A stretch of DNA of 64,000 bases, taken from NCBI RefSeq assembly GCF_900130005.1, contig NZ_FQXP01000013.1:1-64000 (forward strand), written 5' to 3'. The first letter of the stretch is position 1, and each line of letters begins with the position of its first letter. Below the pieces are notes generated by a model that had not been told where the DNA came from, did no database searches, and saw only the letters and a list, made by a program, of their open reading frames with translations. Positions 44,360-53,371 of this stretch are shown in pieces. The position numbers were made by a program, and so were the translations under genes. The stretch is from Clostridium collagenovorans DSM 3089. Its GTDB lineage: Bacteria > Bacillota > Clostridia > Clostridiales > Clostridiaceae.

Positions 44360-45733
44360 TTATTCATTTTCTTTTTCCATTTTTTTAGCCTTTAATGCAA
44401 TAGCACATTCGATTCTCTTCTTTTGCATTTCACAACCTATGTTATAAGGAACATGCATGTCTCCATTGAAGTTAAAGTTGTTTGCTTGACATCCTCCACT
44501 ACAATAGAATCTAGCCCAACAGTCTTTACATACTGGTTTGTTATAAATGTGAGCATTTTTAAATTCATCACTTATCTTCTCATCAAAACTCTCTTCAAAA
44601 ATAGTTCCTAATTTAAACTCTTCATTGTTAACAAATTGGTGACATGGATATATATCTCCCTCTGGAGTGATTGCTATATATTCATGACCAGCTCCACATC
44701 CTGATATTCTTTTATATACACATGGACCACCCTTTAAATCTATGTTGAAGTGATAGAAGTTAAATTCATTTCCTTCTTCATATCTCTTAGCCATTTCTTC
44801 ATATAATTTATCGTATTGTTCAAAGATAACTGGTAGATCTTCTTCTCTTAAAGAAAGTTCATGCTCTGCTGGAAGAACTACTGGCTCCACAGATATTTCT
44901 TTAAATCCTTGCTCTGCTAAGTGCTTGATATCTTCATAGAAGTCAAGGTTTTCTCTTGTGAAGGTACCTCTTACATAGTGAGCTTTTGTCTTATCTCTTT
45001 TTTCTACCATTTCTTTAATCTTAGGTAAAATCATGTCATATGAACCTTTGCCGTCAAATCTTATTCTAACATTATCATTGACTTCTTTTCTTCCATCTAT
45101 ACTTAAAATGATATTTACCATATTTTCATTTAAATACTCCATTAACTCATCAGTTAATAAAGTACAGTTAGTTGTCATTGTAAATCTAATACTCTTGTTA
45201 TGGATTTTCTCTTGCTCTCTTCCATAAGCTACAATCTCTTTAATTACTGGCATTGCCATAAGTGGCTCTCCACCAAATAAATCTATTTCTATATTCTTTC
45301 TTGGTCCTGAATGTTTAAGCACATAATCAATTGATTTCTTTCCGATTTCTGCAGACATTCTCTTCTTACCACCGTGGTATTCCCCCTCATCTGCAAAACA
45401 GTACTTACACTTTAAGTTACAATCATGAATTATATTTAAGCAAACAGCTTTTATGTAAGATTTAGAATTTCCGCTCTTCATTGCGATTTCTTCATATAAA
45501 TCAGTAGTATACAAATATCCTTCTTCAACTAACTCTTTAATTTCCCCATATGCTTCTTCTATAATTTCAGCATCATACTTTCCATCAAGTAAACTTAAAA
45601 GCTCTTCCTTGCTTTTTAAGCCACCATCTTCTACTAAATCATAAACTAATTCGTCTACACTATGTAAAGATCCTGAGTTAACATCAACTATAAAGTAATT
45701 ATCACCTTGTTTAAATTTATGAATTAACGCCAT
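44360..45733 (-). CDS. scfB: SCIFF peptide maturase (radical SAM, thioether-forming)
   Basis: Modifies the SCIFF precursor encoded just upstream, forming Cys-to-alpha or related thioether bridges (ranthipeptide class). The 457-residue protein has an N-terminal ~90-residue RiPP-recognition-like domain, the radical SAM CxxxCxxC in HDCNLKCKYCFADEG, and a C-terminal SPASM domain with CxxCWARFYCSGGCQAN. The family is universal in Clostridia. Its biological role is not settled. GGGAGGAATTTTAAC precedes the ATG. It lies 188 bp downstream of scfA on the same strand, with a hairpin between. Confidence 0.95.
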   Translation of the reverse strand: MALIHKFKQGDNYFIVDVNSGSLHSVDELVYDLVEDGGLKSKEELLSLLDGKYDAEIIEEAYGEIKELVEEGYLYTTDLYEEIAMKSGNSKSYIKAVCLNIIHDCNLKCKYCFADEGEYHGGKKRMSAEIGKKSIDYVLKHSGPRKNIEIDLFGGEPLMAMPVIKEIVAYGREQEKIHNKSIRFTMTTNCTLLTDELMEYLNENMVNIILSIDGRKEVNDNVRIRFDGKGSYDMILPKIKEMVEKRDKTKAHYVRGTFTRENLDFYEDIKHLAEQGFKEISVEPVVLPAEHELSLREEDLPVIFEQYDKLYEEMAKRYEEGNEFNFYHFNIDLKGGPCVYKRISGCGAGHEYIAITPEGDIYPCHQFVNNEEFKLGTIFEESFDEKISDEFKNAHIYNKPVCKDCWARFYCSGGCQANNFNFNGDMHVPYNIGCEMQKKRIECAIALKAKKMEKENE

Positions 45734-45874
45734 GTTAAAATTCCTCCCGCTTATTAAATAAACTTATAATTTTATTTCTTTAGTCATTAAAAACCTATCC
45801 TCTAATATACAATAAAATTTCATAACACCATAAAATTATAATATTATGAAATTTATTCCTCTGATAAAACATAA

Positions 45875-45897
45875 AGCAGTAACCTAAAGTTACTGCT
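45875..45897 (-). terminator. hairpin between scfA and scfB (attenuator)
   Basis: AGCAGTAAC (45875-45883) pairs with GTTACTGCT (45889-45897), 25 bp beyond the scfA stop, with a weak T tail on the minus strand. A second AT-rich hairpin (AAATTTCATAA arms) lies at about 45816-45855. They should keep the peptide more abundant than its maturase. Confidence 0.65.
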
Positions 45898-45921
45898 ACG
45901 CTATTTGCCCTAAGCTTTTAA

Positions 45922-46059
45922 TTAGTTTTCACAAGCTAAGTTAGCAACTGTACAAGATGTTTTACAAGCAGATTGGCAAGAGTTTGCACATTCTTTACAT
46001 CCTGGTTTCTTTAAGCTATTTTTTAAATTTGATTTATTGATAACTTTTATGTGTTTCAT
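45922..46059 (-). CDS. scfA: SCIFF precursor peptide (six cysteines in forty-five residues)
   Basis: A 45-residue ribosomally made peptide with the SCIFF hallmark: a leader MKHIKVINKSNLKNSLKK and a core with exactly six cysteines (C in PGCKECANSC, QSACKTSC and NLAC). The ATG at 46059 has GGAGGAGTATCAAT upstream. A start 15 codons earlier exists in the frame but lacks a ribosome site and would spoil the SCIFF length. It is substrate of ScfB encoded downstream. SCIFF is strongly conserved across Clostridia, and here it is inserted in the yajC-secDF region. Confidence 0.95.
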   Translation of the reverse strand: MKHIKVINKSNLKNSLKKPGCKECANSCQSACKTSCTVANLACEN

Positions 46060-46483
46060 ATTGATACTCCTCCATTTAAAAAGTTTTCCGTACAATTGTA
46101 CCACAATATAGTAGATAAATCAATTTAATCTTATATAACATATCCACCACTAATCAATATAAAATATTGCATTTAAAACTATATTTAACATATAAAATAA
46201 AAGCCCTTATGATTACATAGAACTAGCCAAACAAACAATAAAAAAAGACTTTTACATATGAAATCAAATACCCTATGACCCTTATTACATGTAGTTAACA
46301 TCAGTATTGTCATTGCCATAGTTATTATTCTTGTTCTATTTTTATTTTCTTATTACACACTTAACATAAGTAATGTAATTACTATAGTAATCATTAATAA
46401 TATAGTAGTTAACTTATATATAAGTATATACCTAAATTCTATTTTAAAGCAAATAAGGAGCTTAAGTTTATATGTTTAAAGTT
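46060..46483. other. intergenic region between the yrzE-like gene and scfA
   Basis: About 420 bp. It holds the scfA promoter. A plus-strand hydrophobic frame (about 46258-46480, including VIAIVIILVLFLFSYY) is interrupted by TGA after six codons and has no ribosome site, so it is not called as a gene. Confidence 0.45.
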
Positions 46484-46861
46484 CTATATGTTTATACCTA
46501 TCATTCCTGACAATGTTCCTACAACCATTGCAATAATTGCTCTAACAAAATCCCTGCCCACAAGCGCTGCTTCTCTACCAGCTACAATTGATATTATATA
46601 TATAATAACTATATATAATATTGAAACTGAGAGTCCCATAAGCCAACCCTTTTCACCTGATGTCCTGGCTGCCCATACAGCACCATAAAATATACTAAAA
46701 CAGCTAAAAATCATAATAAATATAGAATTAACCTTCATATTCTCTATAGTTCCAAAGCAAAACGTTGCTATCAAGGTATATGCTAAGAAACAAATTAAGG
46801 TAACTATAGTTGCTCTTATAAGCCCTACACTGACACATGAGATTTTAGATCTCTTCACCAT
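46484..46861 (-). CDS. TIGR04086/YrzE-type membrane protein
   Basis: A 125-residue protein with four hydrophobic segments (VGLIRATIVTLICFLAYTLI, IFIMIFSCFSIFYGAVWAA, WLMGLSVSILYIVIIYII, FVRAIIAMVVGTLSGMIGI). Size, topology and position next to yajC match the YrzE/TIGR04086 family found beside yajC and secDF in Firmicutes. The name carries no known function. It follows yajC with a terminator-like hairpin between. Confidence 0.82.
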   Translation of the reverse strand: MVKRSKISCVSVGLIRATIVTLICFLAYTLIATFCFGTIENMKVNSIFIMIFSCFSIFYGAVWAARTSGEKGWLMGLSVSILYIVIIYIISIVAGREAALVGRDFVRAIIAMVVGTLSGMIGINI

Positions 46862-46898
46862 AAACCCACCCCCTCAGAAAAACTACTTATTAAATAAA

Positions 46899-46944
46899 AA
46901 AACTCCTTATTTGCTTAATATTACTTATGCAAACAAGAAGTCTT
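46899..46944 (-). terminator. terminator after yajC
   Basis: Arms 46899-46914 and 46929-46944 pair at 13 of 16 positions plus G-T pairs; the minus strand ends in T7. It separates yajC from the YrzE-like gene. Confidence 0.7.
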
Positions 46945-46957
46945 TTATTACTTATTT

Positions 46958-47242
46958 CTAATTTTCACTAACAGTTTCCTCAGGTGTTATAACTGAAGCA
47001 ATTGCTTGTTTAGTAAATTTGATTCTTGATCTATCAGGACCAGACTCTAAAATTATGTAATCATCCTTTAATGAAGTAATTCTTCCCATTACTCCACCTT
47101 TAGTCATAATTTCATCATTTACTTTTAATGAGTTTATCATTTCCTCATATTGTTTCTTTCTTTTCTTTTCTGGTAGGAATATGATTAAGTATAAAACTAC
47201 CATCATAACGATAAATGGTAAAAGTTGAACAACTATATTCAT
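46958..47242 (-). CDS. yajC: preprotein translocase accessory protein YajC
   Basis: A 94-residue single-pass membrane protein: one N-terminal hydrophobic helix (VVQLLPFIVMMVVLYLIIFL) and a soluble PEKKRKKQYEEMINSLKVNDEIMTKGG domain. It associates with SecDF. The gene lies 162 bp after tgt, the usual Firmicute order. Confidence 0.95.
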   Translation of the reverse strand: MNIVVQLLPFIVMMVVLYLIIFLPEKKRKKQYEEMINSLKVNDEIMTKGGVMGRITSLKDDYIILESGPDRSRIKFTKQAIASVITPEETVSEN

Positions 47243-47404
47243 TTCATATTCTCCTTTCTATTTTTTAAGTATGATATACATTTTAATGCAAATATGAATT
47301 TAAAGCAATGATTTTTAACTCTTAATTATTCTTATTTTTCTCTATAATTCTATAAAAACCTTACTTTTTTACGCTTTTACAGGTAATATGAACCCTAATT
47401 CATA

Positions 47405-48538
47405 TTATTTTATACCCCACTCTTGTAACTTTTTAGCTTTAAATCCTGCAAAGTTATCAGCATCAATGGCATCTCTTATTTCTTGCATTAAGTTATTATA
47501 GAAATATAAGTTATGTAAAACTGCAAGTCTCATAGCTAACATTTCCTTAGCCTTAAATAAATGTCTTATATAAGCTCTTGTATAGTGTTTACATGCTGGA
47601 CATTGACACCCTTCATCTATAGGTTTTGTATCAAGCTCATACTTAGCATTCATTATATTTATTTTTCCATCTTTAGTGAACAGATGCCCATGTCTACCGT
47701 TTCTAGCTGGTAAAACACAATCAAAGAAGTCTACACCTCTTTCAACTGCCTCTAAAATATTTGCAGGTGTTCCTACACCCATTAAATATATTGGTTTATC
47801 AACTGGTAAATGTGGTACAACAGCATCTATAACTTTATACATATCTTCGTGGCTTTCACCAACTGCTAAACCACCAATTGCATAACCATCTAAATCCATT
47901 TTAGAAATAGTTTTAGCATGCTCTATTCTTATATCTTCATAAGTTCCACCTTGATTTATACCAAATAACATCTGATCCTTGTTGATTGTATCTGGAAGTG
48001 AGTTTAATCTATCCATTTCCTTTTTACATCTCTCAAGCCATCTAGTTGTTCTTGCAACTGAGTTTTCTACATATTCTCTTGTAGATGGGTTTGGTATACA
48101 CTCATCGAAAGCCATAGCTATAGTTGATGCTAAATTGCTTTGTATTTGCATACTTTCCTCTGGTCCCATGAATATTTTTCTTCCATCAATATGTGAGTTA
48201 AAATAAACTCCCTCTTCCTTTATCTTTCTCATGGCTGCCAATGAGAATACTTGGAATCCGCCTGAATCTGTTAAAATAGGTCTATCCCAATTCATAAACT
48301 TATGTAATCCACCTAACTCTCCAACAACCTTATCTGTGGGTCTTAAATGCAGGTGATATGTGTTAGATAGTTCAACCTGGCATCCTATCTCTTTTAAATC
48401 CATAGATGATACAGCACCTTTAATAGCTGCTAAAGTACCAACATTCATAAATACAGGAGTTTGTATTGTTCCGTGAACTGTCTTAAACTCTCCACGTCTT
48501 GTTTTTCCATCTCTTTTTAGTAGTGTGTATTGTCCCAT
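47405..48538 (-). CDS. tgt: tRNA-guanine transglycosylase
   Basis: Exchanges the wobble guanine of Asp, Asn, His and Tyr tRNAs for preQ1 in queuosine synthesis. It shows RRGEFKTVHGTIQTPVFMNVGT, DSGGFQVFSL (with the nucleophile-proximal Asp), GGLAVGESHEDM, CVLPARNGRHG and the zinc site CQCPACKHYTRAYIRHLF. The open frame runs up to 48556; I take the ATG at 48538 because the protein then begins MGQYTLLKRDG as in the family and GGGAAGTGAAG lies upstream. It follows queA, the next enzyme of the same pathway. Confidence 0.96.
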   Translation of the reverse strand: MGQYTLLKRDGKTRRGEFKTVHGTIQTPVFMNVGTLAAIKGAVSSMDLKEIGCQVELSNTYHLHLRPTDKVVGELGGLHKFMNWDRPILTDSGGFQVFSLAAMRKIKEEGVYFNSHIDGRKIFMGPEESMQIQSNLASTIAMAFDECIPNPSTREYVENSVARTTRWLERCKKEMDRLNSLPDTINKDQMLFGINQGGTYEDIRIEHAKTISKMDLDGYAIGGLAVGESHEDMYKVIDAVVPHLPVDKPIYLMGVGTPANILEAVERGVDFFDCVLPARNGRHGHLFTKDGKINIMNAKYELDTKPIDEGCQCPACKHYTRAYIRHLFKAKEMLAMRLAVLHNLYFYNNLMQEIRDAIDADNFAGFKAKKLQEWGIK

Positions 48539-48570
48539 TTCTTCACTTCCCATCAAATTTATCTTAATTT

Positions 48571-49599
48571 TTACTTATGTATAAACATTGCATCTCCAAA
48601 ACTAAAGAATCTATATCCGTCCTTAACTGCTACCTCATAAGCATTCATTACATGCTCCTTACCAGCTAAAGCACTAACTAGCATGATTAAAGTAGACTGT
48701 GGCAGGTGGAAATTAGTAATTAAGCAATCTAACGCTTTGAACTTATATCCTGGATATATAAATATTTCAGTCCATCCACTTTGCTCTTTTAATTTTCCAT
48801 TTTCATCAGCTATACTTTCGATAGTTCTACATGAAGTAGTTCCTACCCCTATTAATCTACCACCATTCTCTTTACATCTATTAATAGTATCTGCTGTTTC
48901 CTGAGACATTTGGTAATATTCTGAGTGCATATGGTGATCATTAATATCATCAACTTTAACAGGTCTAAAAGTACCTAAGCCAACATGTAATGTTACAAAG
49001 GCAATCTCAACACCCTTATCCTTTATTCTCTGTAATAATTCCTCTGTAAAATGCAAACCTGCTGTAGGTGCTGCAGCAGAACCAACTTCCTTAGAGTACA
49101 CTGTTTGATATCTTTCTTTTTCCTCTAATTGCTCTGTTATATATGGTGGAAGTGGCATTTGTCCTAAACTATCTAAAACCTCTTCAAATATACCCTCATA
49201 CTCAAATCTTACAAGTCTACTTCCTTCTTCACCCATACCTACTACTTCTGCCTTAAGTTCGCCATTTCCAAAAACAAATCTATTTCCTATCTTAGCTCTC
49301 TTACCAGGCTTAACAAGAGTTTCCCAAGTATCCTTTTCAACTCTTTTTAATAAAAGGAATTCCATCTTACCATTAGTATCTTCCTTTGCACCAAAAAGTC
49401 TCGCTGGCAATACTCTAGTGTTATTTAAAACTAAACAGTCTCCTGCTCTTAAATAATCAACTATATCTTTAAATTTTTTATGTTCAATTTCTCCAGTTTC
49501 CTTTTGAAGAACCATTAATCTTGATTCATCCCTTTTAGCTGCTGGATGTTGAGCTATTGATTCTTCTGGTAAATAAAAATCAAAATCTTTAACTTTCAA
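48571..49599 (-). CDS. queA: S-adenosylmethionine:tRNA ribosyltransferase-isomerase
   Basis: Converts preQ1 in tRNA to epoxyqueuosine using the ribosyl part of SAM. Family motifs are KVKDFDFYLPEESIAQHPA, DCLVLNNTRVLPARL, AAPTAGLHFTEELLQRI, THVGLGTF-like VTLHVGLGTFRPV and YPGYKFKALDCLITNFHLPQSTL. I choose the TTG at 49599, where GGAAGGTG lies 7 nt upstream and the protein begins MKVKDFDF as relatives do. A GTG at 49608 is the alternative. Confidence 0.96.
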   Translation of the reverse strand: MKVKDFDFYLPEESIAQHPAAKRDESRLMVLQKETGEIEHKKFKDIVDYLRAGDCLVLNNTRVLPARLFGAKEDTNGKMEFLLLKRVEKDTWETLVKPGKRAKIGNRFVFGNGELKAEVVGMGEEGSRLVRFEYEGIFEEVLDSLGQMPLPPYITEQLEEKERYQTVYSKEVGSAAAPTAGLHFTEELLQRIKDKGVEIAFVTLHVGLGTFRPVKVDDINDHHMHSEYYQMSQETADTINRCKENGGRLIGVGTTSCRTIESIADENGKLKEQSGWTEIFIYPGYKFKALDCLITNFHLPQSTLIMLVSALAGKEHVMNAYEVAVKDGYRFFSFGDAMFIHK

Positions 49600-49691
49600 T
49601 ATGTACACCTTCCTTAGTAAACATTAATTCTCTGTACTATTATACATCTATATAACTCTTAGTAAAAAACTTTATTTAAACAGTGCACTTT

Positions 49692-50726
49692 TTAGAAAAG
49701 AGTACACTGTTTTGAATTTCCTTTTTTATTAACCTCATTAGGATCTACATTTAAATGCTTATATGCCTTTTCACAAGCTATTCTTCCCCTTGGAGTCCTA
49801 GCTATAAAACCCTTTTGAAGTAAATAGGGTTCATAAACATCCTCTAAGGTACTAGTTTCCTCTCCTATAAAATAAGCTAAGGTTTCTATTCCCACAGGAC
49901 CACCAGCAAAGTTATACACAATAGCATCTAAGATTCTATTATCAGTTCTATCAAAACCTTCTTCATCTATTTCTAATAATTCTGCTGCCTTATCAACTAT
50001 AGTTTCATCTATTATTCCACTTCCCTTTACATCACAATAGTCTCTAACCCTTTTTAGAAATCTATTTGCAATTCTAGGGGTACCTCTTGATCTTCTTCCT
50101 ATAGCAATTGCAGCTTCCTTAGTTATAGGAATATTAAGTATCTTGGCTGATCTTGCAACTATGTTCATAAGTTCATCCTCTTCATAAAACTCCATAGCAC
50201 ACATAACACCAAATCTATCCCTTAAGGGTGAGGTTAAAAGTCCTACTCTAGTAGTAGCCCCTAACAAAGTAAACTTAGGCAAATCTATTCTTATAGATTT
50301 TGCTGCAGCTCCCTTTCCTATAACAATATCTAAGGCATAATCCTCCATAGCAGGATATAGTATTTCCTCTACAGATCTATTTAATCTATGAATCTCATCT
50401 ATAAATAACACATCATTTTTATTTAAGCTTGTAAGTATAGCTGCTAAATCTCCTGCTCTCTCTATGGCTGGCCCTGAAGTTACCTTAAGCTCTCCACCCA
50501 TTTCCCTAGCAATTATATTAGCTAAGGTTGTCTTACCAAGTCCAGGAGGCCCATATAATAAAACATGATCCAAAGCCTCATCTCTCATTTTAGCTGCTTC
50601 TATGAATATACCTAGCTTCTCTTTAACCTTACTTTGCCCTATATACTCACTTAATCTCTTAGGTCGTAATGATAATTCTGCGTCTAAATCCTCTATAATC
50701 TCCTCTGAAGTTACTAATCTATCCAT
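49692..50726 (-). CDS. ruvB: Holliday junction helicase RuvB
   Basis: The AAA+ motor that, with RuvA, drives branch migration at Holliday junctions. The 344 residues have RPKRLSEYIGQ, Walker A YGPPGLGKTT, Walker B LFIDEIHRL, the presensor hairpin and sensor LLGATTRVG, the GTPRIANR arginine region and a winged-helix DNA-binding C-terminus (TPRGRIA). It starts 10 bp after ruvA. No ruvC is present, as in other Firmicutes. Confidence 0.97.
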   Translation of the reverse strand: MDRLVTSEEIIEDLDAELSLRPKRLSEYIGQSKVKEKLGIFIEAAKMRDEALDHVLLYGPPGLGKTTLANIIAREMGGELKVTSGPAIERAGDLAAILTSLNKNDVLFIDEIHRLNRSVEEILYPAMEDYALDIVIGKGAAAKSIRIDLPKFTLLGATTRVGLLTSPLRDRFGVMCAMEFYEEDELMNIVARSAKILNIPITKEAAIAIGRRSRGTPRIANRFLKRVRDYCDVKGSGIIDETIVDKAAELLEIDEEGFDRTDNRILDAIVYNFAGGPVGIETLAYFIGEETSTLEDVYEPYLLQKGFIARTPRGRIACEKAYKHLNVDPNEVNKKGNSKQCTLF

Positions 50727-50736
50727 AATTTATCAC

Positions 50737-51336
50737 CTAACTCATTAAATATTTTAGACATTCTTTAATTATATCTTCTAAAGACTTACTACTATCAGCT
50801 TTATTAATAGCTTTCTCTGCTTCCTTTTCAGAATATCCTAAGGAAATTAAAGCACCTAATGCTTCAGATAAATTCTTATTAACCTCTAAATCTAATAATC
50901 CATTATCTATATTATTAACAATAGTTTCCTCAGATACACTAACTTTATCTCTAAGTTCTAAAATTATTCTTTGAGCAATTTTTTTACCTATACCAGGAGC
51001 CTTTATTATAAATTTTTCATCTCCAGATACAATAGCATACTTAAGTTTATTTGCACTACCAATAGATAATAAAGAAAGAGATGCCTTTGCACCAACTCCA
51101 TTTATAGTTATAAGTTTATTAAATAACTCTAATTCCTCTTCTGTCATAAAGCCATATAAACCATGAAAATCCTCTCTAATTATCTGATGCAAATAAAGAA
51201 ATACATCCTCATCAATATTAGGCATCATAGCCATAGTACTACCAGAAGTATATATTTTATAACCTATACCCCCATTTTCTACTATAACACAATCCTTTTT
51301 GATTCCTTTAAAAATTCCTTTTATATATTCGTACAT
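50737..51336 (-). CDS. ruvA: Holliday junction DNA-binding subunit RuvA
   Basis: Binds Holliday junctions and loads RuvB. The 199 residues show the N-terminal OB fold (MYEYIKGIFKGIKKDCVIVENGGIGYKI), the two helix-hairpin-helix motifs (LITINGVGAKASLSLLS and IKAPGIGKKIAQRIILEL) and the C-terminal RuvB-binding domain (EALGALISLGYSEKEAEKAI). The order ruvA-ruvB-queA-tgt is intact. Confidence 0.97.
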   Translation of the reverse strand: MYEYIKGIFKGIKKDCVIVENGGIGYKIYTSGSTMAMMPNIDEDVFLYLHQIIREDFHGLYGFMTEEELELFNKLITINGVGAKASLSLLSIGSANKLKYAIVSGDEKFIIKAPGIGKKIAQRIILELRDKVSVSEETIVNNIDNGLLDLEVNKNLSEALGALISLGYSEKEAEKAINKADSSKSLEDIIKECLKYLMS

Positions 51337-51508
51337 TTTCTACCCTAACCCCCTTCTAATACCTCACTTAACAAATTGAAGTGGGCTCATTCATAAAAAT
51401 CGACTATTATACTTTAACATTATAGCCCTTTTAATTCAATAATTATAGATTTTTTGTTGAAATTATAAGCAAATCTATATTTCTCTTGTTTTATTATTAT
51501 AAGCAAAT

Positions 51509-51620
51509 CTACCATTCTGGATAATCAGAAATAAATTCTATATCTGCACCAGTCATTTCAGCTATTATTGTACCAACAGAATTAATTTGTTCTTTTAACT
51601 TTCTTTTATAATAACAAAAT
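51509..51620 (-). pseudogene. remnant of a PepD-like (M20) dipeptidase gene
   Basis: A short open frame, about 33 codons, reads KLKEQINSVGTIIAEMTGAD and ends SDYPEW before TAG. This resembles the mid-region of Xaa-His dipeptidases (helix, then a TGA-x4-SDYPGW-like motif that in intact enzymes continues into a W-x-P segment). There is no start codon, ribosome site or rest of the enzyme. I read it as a decayed gene fragment; the match is by eye only. Confidence 0.5.
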
Positions 51621-51721
51621 AAGAGACTATGGAGTTAAGGGAAATACTACTAAAGATTATACTAATTTTAATTTACCAATCAGTATAATATATATTTCTC
51701 ATTGCCATAGCCTCTTATTTT
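51616..51721. repeat. nested inverted-repeat element (about 105 bp)
   Basis: Outer arms AAAATAAGAGACTATGG (51616-51632) and CCATAGCCTCTTATTTT (51705-51721) match at 16 of 17 positions. Inner arms ATTATACT (51656-51663) and AGTATAAT (51682-51689) pair perfectly. It sits in the ruvA to bofC-like gap next to the dipeptidase remnant. It could be a small structured RNA, a terminator complex or a miniature mobile element. Confidence 0.55.
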
Positions 51722-51850
51722 TCTTTCAATTAAAAAGTTAGTAAATTGAGTTTTCTATTTAGCTTTAATTTAGCTTTTCAACTTAAGATTCTTATTTATA
51801 TAAGCATCCTAAAACTAAAGTAAAACTAGTAAATATATTTGAAGTAGGTG

Positions 51851-52519
51851 TTAGCTTCTAAATAATGCCTTTATATAATTCAAGGCCTCATCCTTAGTAT
51901 TAAATTCATACATCTTGTTTCCTCTTTTTAAAAACTCTAAATCTGCTACTGGAAGATTCTTAGTACTAATATCTGTTACATCAGTCTTCTCATCTTCTAC
52001 ATAAGCTTCATTATCCTCCTTAGTTTTTAAAACTGCTACATATCCATCTTTTATACCTATTATGTATTTATTAGGTGCATATAAGTATTTATCAAATTCT
52101 CTTACTAAGGTTATTTCATTTTTAACTACTTCCTCAAGTTTATAATCACCCTTTTCAAGAGCAGTCTTTAGCTCCTCTTTAGACATTGCAAGTAGCTTAT
52201 CCTTATCTTCTCCTTGCTTTTCTATAACTTGATCTAAGGTACTATTTTCTTGAGAATTTTCTGCATTAGCTAAAAACTTAGTTTTATAAAATATACTAAT
52301 TTTATCATAATGCTCTTCTATACCATGACTTGAAGCCATAGCTGTATCTTCATTAGCATAATCTTTATTATTCATTAAATAATAAGTAAGGGTAAAACTT
52401 GTTACAAATAACATTACTAAGGAAAGTACGCCTATAACTATGTATTTATCCTTATTCTTATTAAAATTATTATCATTGCTATTATCTTTATTTTTAACTT
52501 TCTTTAAATTATCGCTCAT
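51851..52519 (-). CDS. BofC-like sporulation protein (putative)
   Basis: A 222-residue protein with an Asn/Lys-rich N-terminus, one membrane helix (residues about 27-47, VIGVLSLVMLFVTSFTL) and an outside domain. The C-terminal ~85 residues (EFDKYLYAPNKYIIGIKDGYVAVL then LPVADLEFLKRGNKMYEF) look like a BofC C-terminal domain, and the gene lies upstream of ruvAB exactly where bofC lies in Bacillus. BofC restrains sigma-K activation during sporulation. Identity rests on synteny and general resemblance; the middle region has no recognised motif. Confidence 0.55.
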   Translation of the reverse strand: MSDNLKKVKNKDNSNDNNFNKNKDKYIVIGVLSLVMLFVTSFTLTYYLMNNKDYANEDTAMASSHGIEEHYDKISIFYKTKFLANAENSQENSTLDQVIEKQGEDKDKLLAMSKEELKTALEKGDYKLEEVVKNEITLVREFDKYLYAPNKYIIGIKDGYVAVLKTKEDNEAYVEDEKTDVTDISTKNLPVADLEFLKRGNKMYEFNTKDEALNYIKALFRS

Positions 52520-52590
52520 AATATCACTCCTTTATTGAGTATTATGACCAATATTTCTAATAATATACATTTACCCTAAATTTATTGTAA

Positions 52591-52634
52591 AAAAAGGTCT
52601 GGTTAATTCTAATCATAATTAACCAAACCTTTTT
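52591..52634. terminator. bidirectional terminator after the dCMP deaminase gene
   Basis: AAAAAGGTCTGGTTAATT (52591-52608) pairs with AATTAACCAAACCTTTTT (52617-52634), one mismatch. The minus strand ends in T7. Confidence 0.75.
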
Positions 52635-52883
52635 ATCTTATCTTATCTTATAGTTCTTACTTTAATATCTTTTACTTTTTCAATTATTCTATCTTTCATT
52701 TCTCTCTTGTTTTTTACTTTTCCACATCTTTCTCTTAACTCTTATAATTTTCAACTCTTAATTCTTATATCTTTTCTTTCTTAATTTTTACCTTATATGT
52801 TTCCTTTTACTTCTTACCTTGTCTTTCTTAACTCTTATTTCCTAGTTTTGACTTATTCTCAACCTTATAAAGCCACTATGTAC
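52635..52883. other. pyrimidine-rich low-complexity tract
   Basis: About 230 bp are almost all T and C on the plus strand (A and G on the minus strand), with short repeats such as TCTTA. Minus-strand frames read Lys/Arg/Glu-rich peptides, one open from about 52741 to 52643 ending VKDIKVRTIR, but none has a start with a ribosome site. It may be a decayed coding region or a structural tract. Confidence 0.5.
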
Positions 52884-53309
52884 TTATACTCTTTCTTCGT
52901 ATCCTTCTAGATATACAACTTCAATCCAATCAGCTTCTGCAAAGAAGTCATGCTCTGTTGCATATTTTTTAGCGAATACTACTCTTTCAATTCCTGATGC
53001 TATAATTATCTTTGTACACTCCATGCATGGTTGAGCTGTAATGTATATAGTTGCTCCAGCTCTCTCTTCAGGAGAACACTCCATAATAGCATTAACCTCA
53101 GCATGAATAGTTCTTTTACAATGATTGTTTATCATAAGGCATCCAGCATCATCACAATGCTCTAAATGTGGAGGACTTCCATTATATCCAGTCCCTTTTA
53201 TTCTCTTATCTTTTACAACTACTGCACCTACATGTAGTCTAGGACATGTACTTCTTTCTTTTACCATGAATGCAATATCCATAAAATACTTATCCCAATC
53301 TTTTCTCAT
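52884..53309 (-). CDS. deoxycytidylate deaminase
   Basis: Deaminates dCMP to dUMP for thymidylate synthesis. The 141 residues match the ComEB/dCMP deaminase family. Zinc-site motifs are HAEVNAI (catalytic Glu) and PCMECTK; the nucleotide-binding segment is STCPRLHVGAVVVKDKRIKGTGYNGSP. It stands alone with a terminator downstream. AGGTACT precedes the ATG. Confidence 0.94.
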   Translation of the reverse strand: MRKDWDKYFMDIAFMVKERSTCPRLHVGAVVVKDKRIKGTGYNGSPPHLEHCDDAGCLMINNHCKRTIHAEVNAIMECSPEERAGATIYITAQPCMECTKIIIASGIERVVFAKKYATEHDFFAEADWIEVVYLEGYEERV

Positions 53310-53371
53310 AGTACCTCTCCCCCTATCTGAAGAAAATTTATTATATTATATCACAATATAATAAATTTCAT

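Noticed and set aside
46258..46480. Hydrophobic plus-strand frame that might encode a small membrane toxin
   Set aside because: It is interrupted by TGA after six codons and has no ribosome site or in-frame start downstream.
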